Assembly (NCBI RefSeq): GCF_024139115.2 | Contig: NC_085140.1 | Coordinates: 337,281,099-337,345,098, forward strand | Length of the DNA: 64,000 nt | Direction: 5' to 3' | Source: Armigeres subalbatus | Taxonomy: Eukaryota > Arthropoda > Insecta > Diptera > Culicidae | Shown here: positions 46,040 through 55,768 of the stretch, piece after piece | How positions within the stretch are numbered: position 1 is the first letter of the stretch | How the letters are laid out: every line of letters starts with the position of its first letter | Notes under the pieces: generated by a model | Databases searched by the model: none | Told to the model about the DNA's origin: nothing | Seen by the model: only the letters and a program-made list of their open reading frames with translations | Made by a program: the position numbers and the translations under genes

Positions 46040-46437
46040 TTCTATTCGTATTTTTTTTTCTTAAAATATAATTAATTGTTTGATGTTGAGATGAAAAAGT
46101 TTTTAAATCCGTTCATTCAAATCCGAAATAAACCCAAATTATGTTGTTCCATTACTAAGTGGGCCATGCTTTACATTCCTCGAGGGAATTTTCAAAGTAA
46201 TTTACGAAGCGATCTCTAATTGATTTCCGGATAAACTCTTAGATTTATCAAGGAAGTGCTCGGGAATTCGTCAGGAATTCTTTTGTAGTTTGCCCATAGA
46301 TCGGAACAACAATCCATAATCCAAGTAACATTTTGGTTTCATACTGGCTTAATAACACTCTTGTAGAGTAAATTATGGTCCTCAAGAGCGTTCTCAAACT
46401 TAGAATGATTTAATTGTATTATTTGATTGTTCATTGT

Positions 46438-46439
<2 letters not shown>
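46040..46439. other. Mariner 3' end, short array and small MITE copy
   Basis: 46040-46169 is the mariner 3' end. 46170-46300 is a short GAATTC-core stretch. 46321-46405 (CCAAGTAACATTTTGG, TTATACTGG-like and CTTGTAGAGTAAATT) matches the small MITE at 39941-40035 but lacks its right end. Confidence 0.55.
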
Positions 46440-46468
<29 letters not shown>

Positions 46469-46526
46469 TATTTCATCTGACTGTATGGTCTACATGAAAA
46501 CTTAATTACTATTTGGAACATTGTCA

Positions 46527-49500
46527 GTCATTAAAATATCTTGTCAAACAATACCGAAATCTAGATGCGTTGATGTTGAAGTCGAAATAAATGGCTCCTT
46601 CGTTGAAGCGACGAATCATAGCGACGAAGCAGCTGTTGGCGGCATAGTTCGTGCTTTGAACTGCTTCATACAATAAATCTCTAGGCCGGAGTGTACGAGA
46701 GGGTGCGTAAAGTTGTATCTTTGTCAACAAATCTGGCACATCGTATTCAGAGAGCAATAATTTAGCGAAAAAACCGCTTGAGCTACATTCCTCCACTTGC
46801 CAAGAGTATCCAGTCCTAGTAAGCGACAACGATCAGCGTATGGTGGAAGATTGAGTGAGTCCCTCCAAGGGAGATGGCGCAGTGCGTAACGGACGAACTT
46901 ATGCTGAACAGCTTACAAACGAGCCGTCCATATGGCTTGATAAGGACTTCAAACAACAGAGGCTAATTCCAAATGAAAGCGCACTAACGAGCAGTAAAGT
47001 GCTTTGAAACACAAAGGATCTCGAAATTCACTGGAAATTTTGAACATGAATCCGAGCTGGCGATTCGCTTTGTCAATAGTAGTAGATAAGTGACGATTGT
47101 AGGTTAACCTATCATCCAATATGACACCGAGGTCTTTGATATGGTCGACACGTTGTAGAGTAGTACCTGCAATATTATAATCGAAGATCATGGTATCTAC
47201 AGTGCGACGAAAGCTTATCACGTTGCATTTAGCGATGGCAAGAACCATCATGTTTCGATCACACCAATCATTGAAGATATCTAAACGTTTTTGCAATTCT
47301 AGGCAGTCCGCCAGGTTTCGAACAACGAGGTAAATTTTAAGATCGTCCGCAAACAACAGCAGTCCTCCACGCTGCAGGATGAAGGTAACATCATTCACGA
47401 AAAGCGAAAACAGCAATGGACCAAGCGTGCTTCCTTGGGGGACTCCGGAGCCATTCGAAAAACAACGAGATGAGTGGTTTCCTATATTTACGGTTACTTG
47501 GCGTTGCACTAGGTAGGAACGTAGCCAGTTGCAGAATGTTGCAGAGCATCCAAGTTTTTCTAATTTTGCTAGCAGTATGTCGTGATTGACTTTATCAAAC
47601 GCTGATTTGAGATCTGTATACACGGCATCAACTTGAAACTTTTTGCACATGTTGTCCATGCAAAACGAAGTGAAGCTTACAAGGTTCGTTTCCACAGATC
47701 GACCAGGAAAGAATCCGTGTTGGCATGGGCTGATATAATTCTTGCATGCAGCGAACAATCTCTCATAGATCAGCGACTCGAACACTTTCGATTCAACTCC
47801 GAGTGATGTAATGCCCCGATAGTTTCTTACGTCACTTTTGTCTCCTTTTTTAAATACGGGAAACATGGTAGAGCATTTCCATTGAGTAGGAAATTTTTGC
47901 TGACGAAGTGATAGGTTGAATAGTATGCGCAGAGGGTGGCCAAAATATCGGAGCATTTTTTTAACACTGCCGAAGGAATTACGCTAGGACCAGCAGAGAA
48001 TGATGATTTGATTCTACTAATAGCCGAAACAACCATATGAGTCTCAACGTGAAAAAGGTCGATGCCGAAAGCGCCGTCAGGTACATCACTTAATGCACCC
48101 AAAATGTCAGCTTGAGACGGCGAAGCTACTGCGAAGACGGACGAGAAGTGCTTAGCAAAAAGGTTGCATTTGTCCTCAGCATTCAATGCAGCGTTGTCGT
48201 CAAGGAATAATCTTGACGGTAGACCGATTTCATTCCTCTTAGTATTAACAAACGACCAAAACCTCTTGGGATTGCGCCGAAGATTCTGCTGCATACGACA
48301 CACATACTGCTTGTAAAGTTGCATGTTATAGCGGCGATAACAATTGCTGGCAATTGAGAAGTTCCTTTTAGTTATAGTACAACGACGATTAGCAAGAGCG
48401 CGAAGAGCCCTAGCGCGTGCCCGTTTTAGATTGCGTAGAGTAGCGTTCGTCCATGGTGGTTTTCTTGGAGGTTGGCGCTTCGGTACGGATGCAGATACAC
48501 AGTCCCGTAGAAAACAGTTGAAGCGGTTAACTGCTGAGTCGATGTCCAAGTCTTTCAATGCGCTCCAGTCGAATCGGGACAAACTGCGTCGGAGTGATTG
48601 GAAATCAGTCTTGCGGAAATTCAAGCCATCGATATCTGAGCTATCGTCAAAGCTAACATGACAGCTATTTGCAATAGTAATGTCTAGAGCAGGATGATGA
48701 TTATCAAGAGGAACGATGGGATCCGATGCCTCGATGACCGTACAGTCAGGAATTAAATTTTCGCTCACAAACACCAAATCAAGGAAGTGTGATTGGAAAT
48801 TTGGTATCAAATTAATCTGGCTTAATCCAAGAAAAGCAGTTCCATCGATGAGAAGGCGGCTGGCAGGAGTAGTCGTCGAATTTTCTGAATCAAGAAACGC
48901 AAACCGGTGGCCAGAGGGTGACCAAATAAGACCAGGTTGATTGAAATCTCCAAGTAGAAGAAGTACATCCATCAGGTCAGTCAAAGAAGATGCGTATTCA
49001 ATTGCTCCTAAGTGCTGTTGCATTATGTTACAATCGTGACGTCTGTCAGGAGGGATATACAGTGCACCAATGAAAACGTTTTGTGTAGTAAGACTCACTT
49101 TCACCCAAACAGCTTCTATTGAGGTGAATTGCCCAATAGCAATTTGACAGGTAGCAAGTACATTTGAAACAGCAATTAAGACACCGCCGCCGCGTGAGCG
49201 ATTACTGTTGGCAGAGCTTCGGTCGACTCGGTACACGTTGAAGGAATCCCCAAACAGTTGAGCTGAATAAATCCTCTCGTCGAGCCAGGTCTCGGTAAGC
49301 ACATAAACATCATATTCACCATCGAGTACGGCGAGGAAAACATCGTCAAGTTTGGTCAAAAGTCCTCGGGTGTTTTGATAAAAAACGCGCAGTCCTCGTG
49401 ATGGTGAGTTGAGCGATGTACTGTGAACGGAGGATGGGTGAGGGGAAGACTTGCTTGTTGCGGATATATACTTGCCTGCATTCGGATTTTGGAAGACCCC

Positions 49501-49794
49501 TCTACCACACCCATACACAGGTCCGGGATGGCTGTCGGCCGCTGGCAGGGAATACGCGACTGTGATGGGGGGCTTTGGGGCTTCCTTTTGACTGGCTGGC
49601 GTGCATCCCGGAGGCGATCGGTGATCGAATGAATGAACCGATGAAAGTTGACTAGGAAGAATGACTTCATCAGGTAGTGAATGGTCATTATTGAGAGCAT
49701 GTGTGTACTTGCCTGCATTTGGGTTTTGGAAGACCCCTCCACCACACCCATACACAGGGCCGGAATGACTGTTGGTCGCTGGCTGGGAATGCAC
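46527..49794 (-). pseudogene. CR1 ORF2: endonuclease, reverse transcriptase (broken)
   Basis: From 49794, residues 1-130 are a repeated linker. The endonuclease spans about 134-375 with FYQN (N141), TETW (E168), YIPPD, LLGDFNQPG (D283, N285), DLVFVS and the final HHP (H366-367). The frame changes at a T7 run (47956-47962). The reverse transcriptase frame (46949-47956) shows YTDLKSAFDKVNH for motif A, GVPQGSTLGPLL for B and LLFADDLKIY for C. A TGA at 46949-46951 replaces Trp of the following SPYQ motif, another stop follows, and after a frameshift near 46800 the C-terminal LYAPSRTLRPRDLL block runs to 46527. Not translatable as one protein here. Confidence 0.9.
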
Positions 49795-50055
49795 GACTGT
49801 GATGGGGGGCTTAGGGCTTCCATACGGCTAGCAGGCTTGCATCCCGGTCGATTGACAGATGCATGACAAAGGTTTACAAACGATGTTTTTGTTTCATAAT
49901 TATTTGATGAATTGGAAGCTTCGAAGGTGAGGTCACTAGAAACCGAAAGTACATCAGGTACGAAAAGAAGATGATCGACTGAGTACTTGCCTGCGATGGG
50001 GGTTCGGAAGGTCCTTCCCCTTTCCACAGAAACAGGACCAGGACGACTTAGATGA
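49480..50055 (-). repeat. Tandem repeat (240-270 bp) at the ORF1/ORF2 junction
   Basis: Three copies, at about 49491-49552, 49731-49790 and 50007-50050, encode GPVYGCGRGVFQNPNAGKY, GPVYGCGGGVFQNPNAGKY and a diverged copy with TFRTPIAGKYS. The first two are 240 bp apart and the third about 272 bp further. The number of linker units differs from what a simple ORF1-ORF2 boundary needs. Confidence 0.75.
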
Positions 50056-50182
50056 CAGGAAACCGAAGATTGATGATCTGATAGTTCGAAGCTGATAGCT
50101 TCCGATGACTCGACTGTTTCGGGTGGGTTAGGACCTTCCTTACGGCTTTCGCAGGAGCGTCCTGGAGCGTGTTGACGGATAA

Positions 50183-50976
50183 TTAGCTCGTTGCTGGAGT
50201 AACTGGTGTTGTCGGGAATAGTCCGGGAGACGCAAATCTGGGTTTCCAGAAATTTTGAGTGCTGTAATCGTCAAACTGTCGGAACAGGATCCCTTCTGGC
50301 CACGTCGTAGGATCGAGGGCAGCGCTTTTCAATGTGGGGTCTAAGCCCACCTTGAACGAAATGAAGGTCATGTTGCTAGTATCAGTTCCTTTGGCAACCA
50401 ATTTCACAACCTCAGGATCAGTTTCAGTCCCATATTCGCTTTCACCATTGCGCATATCGCCTCATTTGAAACATCGGGTTTGATACGAGACAAGTAGAGC
50501 CAGAACTTACTAGCGGGTTTCTCGCTTACAGGAACAGATACTACAGTTTGATCTCGTTGTTTCGTTCCAGATTGGCATTCAGAAGAGCTTTGCGCAGAGG
50601 AATCATATGCTCGAGGTCGTTTGGTAGCGCGTGTTTCACTGATCACCGGCCAACGATTCGGAGCCAGAGTGGAGGCTGGTTTAGAAGTGATTTTCTTGAT
50701 TTCCGTTTGGAGACTATTGATGGCATCGGTAAGAGATGCAAGGGGGGATTTTTCATCTGCACGATTTGTAATGGAACGTAAATGAGAATTTTCAAATAGT
50801 TCCGCACATTTATCGCACATCCAATATAGGTTCTTTCGGTGAGACGTGAAGTAATTCATTAGAGCACGTGAAACACCAGAACACCCCATATGGAAAATGC
50901 AGCCACAGTAACCGCGGCAAGTAACAGAATCAATCCCAGTAATGAGCTGATTGCATTTGGAGCAGTTGTTTTCCAT
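50183..50976 (-). pseudogene. CR1 ORF1 with PHD-like zinc finger (frameshifted)
   Basis: The ATG at 50976 opens MENNCSKCNQ. Cys/His positions C5, C8, C20, C24, H29, C32 and a late WMCDKC pair fit the PHD pattern. A basic, Ser-rich middle follows, then FWLYLSRIKPDVSNEAICAM. The frame ends at 50404, but an adjacent frame continues (TETDPEVVKLVAKG to FWKPRFASPG) to 50183, so a frameshift of one base or so lies near 50430-50455. PHD-type ORF1 proteins of CR1 LINEs are thought to bind nucleic acid or chromatin; not shown here. Confidence 0.85.
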
Positions 50977-51363
50977 ATTTTCGTATCGCCTTTCGTTAGG
51001 CAGCCAGCTAGATAATGCTATCGCGGATTATCTTCCGTGCAAGATGAAGCTATAAGCTTTGTGCTTTGATTGAGATTGTACTAAACACAGGTTTCCAATT
51101 TTCACAGCCAGATGTCGCTGCAGTCGAAAAAAAATGCGCGGGGAGATGTTATAGGTTTTGCAGTCACTTCAGACAAATTTCCACTGCACTAATGTAGAAC
51201 TTTGACTAGATAGTTCACAAAACTTCAACACACACGACGTTCAATTAACACTCAATAGTAACAATAGTTACAAATCACGAATTAATACAATGAGTTAAAA
51301 CATAAATAACATAAATAAAAATCGCATCGATTTCAATCACGGTAGTAAACAAGCAGTGATGCC

Positions 51364-51386
51364 AAAAAAAAAAAAAAAAAAAAAAG
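51364..51386 (+). repeat. A23 homopolymer
   Basis: A 23-bp adenine run immediately beyond the inferred 5' end of the CR1 element. Its length is likely variable. Confidence 0.9.
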
Positions 51387-51498
51387 TTATGGATCATTTT
51401 CATCTTTTGAGAGAGTTTCACTCATGATGCATTAATCACCGGGCTAACTATCGAGAAAAGATGCCTTCGTTAATTCATCATGAATTCTTTCAGAAGCC

Positions 51499-51829
51499 TC
51501 TTCAGTTAATTTTTGGATGCATCTCCACGGAAGAATAAAAAAACGAGAATCTTCAAAACTGACTCTTTTTTCTGGTTTCAACATCTCCGCGACTCCAAAC
51601 AAACTTTCGTTTTGGATTACAAAGCCGCGTTTATTTTTTTCCAAAAAATTCTTCGCTCCCGATCATAAGGGATCCCAAACTTCAGTTAATTTTTGGACAT
51701 CTTGAAGCGAGATCCGCGGAAGAAAAAAATGAGATTCTTCAAAACTGACCCATTCCTTCTGGACTAAACATCTCCAGGACTCCAAACAAAATTTCTTTTT
51801 GGATTGTAAGGCCGCGTTCCAATTTTAGG
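51499..51829 (+). repeat. Satellite of about 180 bp, left part
   Basis: Units share TTCAGTTAATTTTTGG, TCTTCAAAACTGACTC-like and CAACATCTCCGCGACTCC-like blocks. The array continues after the retroposon at 52912-53115. Confidence 0.7.
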
Positions 51830-52911
51830 AGGGGCAGCAGGGACTATGTCCAAGGGCATGACGACCCCTCCCCATGGCCACTGCGAGTTAGGGGGCCTGT
51901 CTAGGATGTGGTGGGGTTTGACAGTGGGCTCTGTTGAACCTCTGCAAAAAGCTGCATGTGTCTATAGGCAGGCCCTATCAAACCCAGTCAACACATGGAA
52001 GTGTATGGTGTCGTGTAGGCTTTTGGAGTGGAGGCGATATAGGTGCTTCTCCATACAACATGTATGCATATCGTCTATCTATATCGTCTCCAATTTAGCA
52101 TCTTGTATTGCACCATGTACGACTTTATATTGACTGAAAAGCGACCGTGTGCCGCTCAAAGCGCACAAGCCCATCAGGATTAATACCAGTGAGATCCTGA
52201 TTACGATATACTGGTCACGGCAAGCGACAGACACACGCGCGAAAGTAATGCAAAATAAACGACATGTAAAATAAACGTAAATTAACAAAATATGTCTGGC
52301 TGAACATTCTTATTTAACGTCAAATAGAGATAACATAATTAGCTTTCCGATTACTTGAACAGCCGTGATTATTACTTTATTTTCAATTTAAATCCCGTTT
52401 CTTTTTTTACTTTTCTTGCGTTGAAGAAATGATGCCGCGGGCGCCTCATCCGAAATTCAAATGAACAATCGCTCATTTTGAGCGATTGATTGTTTATTCT
52501 CGCGAAGGATAAACAATTGAACAAATCAAGAAAATGCTAATACTGTAGTATAGAAGTTGCATAGTCACATCACTTTCCATGGTGAATCCCGATCTATGTT
52601 ACTGATTACCCCACCCAACTAACACAACTTCCTTCCCGTGGTAATTGTGGAGATGCAGAGGTATTCTCGGTCTCTAGTAACAACAATAACCACACACTAA
52701 CATTCCCTCCCTTCCCCAACTGACTGTAAGGACTTGGCCGGCGCCGTTATTGATCAACATTTGAGAGCTGCTGAAACGTGCACTTCGAGAATAGATGATA
52801 AACCCCAACCACTATTCACTTGGATCGTAGTGCAATTTGCATCAGTTCTGATCAATCACGGAGTAGCAACCATTGATATGTACAGTCAGTCTAAGCTAAG
52901 CTAAGCTAAGC
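51830..52911 (+). mobile_element. 1.08-kb non-coding retroposon with AAGCT tail
   Basis: A 25-bp direct repeat starting TGTAAGGCCGCGTTCC flanks it (51805-51829 and 52912-52936). It begins AGGGGCAGCAGGGAC and ends in a CTAAGCTAAGCTAAGCTAAG tail. The last 270 bp belong to the GGCCGGCGCC family (19996-20320, 39074-39365). No long frame is present. The long duplication and repeated tail show LINE-type target-primed insertion. Confidence 0.85.
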
Positions 52912-53115
52912 TGTAAGGCCGCGTTCCAATTTTAGGCTAAAATTTCTCCACTACCGATCATGAGGGATCCCAAACTTCATTTAATTTTTGTTGCATCTTG
53001 AAACGCGGTCAGGGAAAGAAAAAACAAATCGAATTTTTCAAAACTGACTATTTCCTTCTGGACTAAACATCTCCAGGACACCATACAAACTTTGATTTTA
53101 GAATGCAAAGCTCTG
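52912..53115 (+). repeat. Satellite of about 180 bp, right part
   Basis: Resumes with TTTTAGGCTAAAATTTCTCC and carries the same ACTAAACATCTCCAGGACnCC and GGGATCCCAAACTTC blocks as 51660-51800. Confidence 0.7.
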
Positions 53116-53727
53116 TTCTAACGCGGCTTTTTAATTCAAAACCAAAATTTGTATGGAGTTTTGAGAATGGTCAATCTGGAAGAAGGTGATCGGTATCGAA
53201 AATTTACAATTAATTACTTCACTACCTTATGCTTAAAGATGCAATAAAAAATTAACCAAAGTTTGGAGTCGCTAATGAGCCAAATAGAAGCATGTAGGAG
53301 ACATTGAAGACGGCCTCTCTGTTGAGGTCAATATACGTATATTACTCTACTTATGACAAGTGATTCAATATTCAATAAGAACCAAATATTTAGCGGCCTG
53401 CTTCAACAGTTCAAAATAACTGAGGGGGGCTCATGATAGTATGCGTGCTTGGAGCGACTGATCTAGAACATCCTTTTCTGGAATATTTGCTTCGTGAGTC
53501 ATATTATATGGATTGATCGCCGTGACGTGGAAGAGGCTTTTGTGCCTTTCAAGAGGGAGACAGCGAAGATTGGACTCACGATCAATACCAGCAAAACAAA
53601 GTACATGGTCGCTGACAATCAACGTGGGTTCATTAGTGGTGGTGGTAGTGAAATGATTTGAAGTGGTAGAAGAATTTGTGTAACTTGGTACATTAGTGAT
53701 GTGCGATAATGATGTTACCCGCAAGGT

Positions 53728-53783
53728 CCGGAGACGAGCCAGCCTCGGGCTGAAAGTCTCCTTAATAAAGATACAAAAAAAAA
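53728..53783 (+). mobile_element. 56-bp retroposed fragment with 17-bp duplication
   Basis: GATGTTACCCGCAAGGT occurs at 53711-53727 and 53784-53800. The 56 bp between are CCGGAGACGAGCC..GGCTGAAAGTCTCCTTAAT..ATAC plus A9. GGGCTGAAAGTCTC also appears near 40445. The poly(A) and exact duplication show LINE-driven insertion of a very short RNA end. Confidence 0.85.
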
Positions 53784-53881
53784 GATGTTACCCGCAAGGT
53801 GAAATGGCGTATTGCAGCTTATTACGGTCTTCGCAACCAAGTCCCGTAGTCTGCAAACAAAGAGAAAATTTGCGCGGTATA

Positions 53882-54427
53882 GGGTTAAGTGCCCAATAGT
53901 GGACCCCCAACCAATAGTGGACCCTCCAGCAATTTTTGCATTATTACAGCATAATGTAAACATTTTGCAATGAAATTTCATCGGGAGAACCTACCTTACA
54001 GTGCTATGATTTGATTACATGGATTGGAAATGCTATGGAAGGTAAAATTAGATGATTTTTTTTACAATTCTATAAAAAATAAACACGAGAGTGTCCATTA
54101 AAGGAATATTTTGGGGGGTCCATAATAGGGAAGAAGAACGTCCCGAAACGGAACATAAAAATCAAATGAAGTGTCGACTATAGGGAAGCAATTTCCTATT
54201 ATGGACCCCCAGAGGGTCTACTATAGGGCGAATTCAGTCAGACTTTAAAATGTTAATTTCAACGAATGACGTCGTGTATTTGAGTGTTTTATGTATGTAT
54301 CGTGAAGAGGAGACGCAGAGCGTGGTATTAGATATCAAGCAGAATTAATATGTTGAAAATTTCTACACATTATGACAGGAAGCGCAAAATTCCGCTACTA
54401 GGGGGTCCACTATTGGGCATTTTACCC
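53882..54427. mobile_element. TA-flanked MITE, GTGCCCAATAG family
   Basis: The ends GGGTTAAGTGCCCAATAGTG and CACTATTGGGCATTTTACCC are inverted repeats of about 28 bp. TA lies at 53880-53881 and 54428-54429. Internal versions of GGGGGTCCATAATAGGG and CTACTATAGGGCG occur near 54114-54130 and 54218-54232. It sits inside the RTE fragment. Confidence 0.85.
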
Positions 54428-54479
54428 TACTACTCTGATTTTTCCAGTGGCTTTATACGGCCATGAAACAGATGAAGAT

Positions 54480-54799
54480 GACTACCAACGGTATAAGCTC
54501 CAAAACAATTTGGAGTGGCTTGAACATTTGCGCAGGGAAAAACTGAACTGTAAAAAACACCCTTGGGCTCTGTGAGCCTGTATGGATAAAAACAGTTAAC
54601 TTGCGGTGATTAAATTCATCATTATGGCGGATTCTGTTATTTTATGGAGCAACACATTGAAATAGCATTTTCTGATTAGATCGTCCAATCTTAGCCCGTT
54701 TCCATGAGTTTTGGGGGGCATTTGTACAATACTCATTCTAAGCGACACAATCACTTCAACCACGTGGATGGTTCACTTCCATAGATAAAGCATGTAGAG
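54480..54799. other. Unassigned sequence
   Basis: No domain or boundary identified between the RTE fragment and the next foldback. Confidence 0.3.
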
Positions 54800-54801
54800 T
54801 A

Positions 54802-55504
54802 GGGTGGCTCAAAAAACCCTTTTTCAAATTTTTTGATGGGCCGCCCTCTTATTCGGTTCTATTTGATGCCCTGATGCTCTGGACAAAATTTCAGCCAAAT
54901 CGGTCGGTTAGGCGGTGCTAAACTCGTTGGAAGTTTATATGGAAAAATGTATGCAGAAACACCCAAAAACAGTGATTTGCAGTTGGACGGCACAATTTAC
55001 GATCAAGAATCATGATACTTATTCAGTTCTTGTAGAATTTAATACAGAATGTTATGCTGAAAACCGCGAGAAGATTAGAGTTTATTAGCCAAAAATATTA
55101 GCATTTTACTGGAGTGTTGTAGGGGTGAATTTATTTTTTTTTCAAGGGTAAAAGAAACGAAATTTGCTCAAACCCCACTTCAGAGAAATGCTAATAACTT
55201 AGCCGGGCAAACTCTAATCTTCTCGCGGTTTTCTGTTTCGGTTTCTTTATTAATTTTCTAAAAGTTCTGAATGAGTATCATAGTTTTTCATCGTAAGTTG
55301 TGCCATCCAACTGCAATTCACTGTTTTTGGATGTTTCTGCATACATTTTTGCATATAAACTTCCAACGAGTTTAGCACCGCCCAAACGTTGACCGATTTG
55401 GCTGAAATTTTGCCCAGAGCATCAGGACATCAAATAGAACCGAATAAGAGGGCGGCTCAGTATAAAAATTGAAAAAAAAATTCTCATACTAATTTGAGCC
55501 ACCC
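54802..55504. mobile_element. 703-bp foldback element, about 300-bp arms
   Basis: GGGTGGCTCAAA at the left and TTTGAGCCACCC-like at the right are inverted and the symmetry extends through most of both arms (about 54802-55090 and 55195-55504; for example TTTCTGCATACATTTTTGCA at right against the left arm). TA lies at 54800-54801 and 55505-55506. No transposase. Confidence 0.85.
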
Positions 55505-55529
55505 TAATGTAGAGACATATGTTAATCGC

Positions 55530-55768
55530 AATTCAAGACAAAATTTTCAAAACGACTTATCTGCTTTTGTAAACAAAGATTCGAACGACGATTTGACGAA
55601 TCTGATAGCTCTCCCACGCAAACCAACACCATCTATAGGTAGGTGAAGGTTTTCGCTACCTGTTGATGTTGTTGTTTTGCGTGGGGGAGCTATCAGATTC
55701 GTCAAATCGTCGTTTGAATCTTTGTTTACAAAAGCAGATAAGTCGTTTTGAAAATTTTGTCTTGAATT
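55530..55768. mobile_element. 239-bp palindromic element, about 93-bp arms
   Basis: AATTCAAGACAAAATTTTCA at 55530 is the inverted partner of the end at 55768. Both arms contain GCGTGGG (or its complement) and AATCTGATAGCT. The loop is about 50 bp and itself partly symmetric. Confidence 0.85.

Larger units (their letters stand above)
44283..46169 (+). mobile_element. Mariner (DD37E-type) element with nested MITE
   Basis: Terminal inverted repeats of about 28 bp: GCATGGCCCACTTAGAAATG at 44283 and its partner ending at 46169 (CATTACTAAGTGGGCCATGC). The transposase (44792-46039) is on the plus strand. A foldback MITE sits near the end of the coding region. The flanking TA duplication is not clear. 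The element lies within GAATTC arrays. Confidence 0.8.
46440..51363 (-). mobile_element. CR1-type LINE, nearly full length
   Basis: Minus strand, 5' end near 51360 (approximate), 3' end in a (TAAA)n tail at about 46438-46468. It contains a leader of about 380 bp, ORF1 with a PHD-like finger, a repeated ORF1/ORF2 junction, ORF2 with endonuclease, reverse transcriptase and the conserved C-terminal tail. Only a few lesions are visible, so it is relatively young. Clade from domain order and the PHD-type ORF1; not searched. Confidence 0.85.
53505..54478 (+). pseudogene. RTE-type LINE fragment with two nested insertions
   Basis: Plus strand. RRDVEEAFVPFKRETAKIGL and TINTSKTKYMVA begin near 53518; this segment is the part missing from the copy at 16510-18115. 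After GFISGGGSEM the frame shifts. MCDNDVTRKV is interrupted by a short insertion (53728-53783); KWRIAAYYGLRNQV and SANKEKICA continue after it. A MITE (53882-54427) then splits the element, and PVALYGHET resumes at about 54446. The ends are truncated. Confidence 0.8.
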
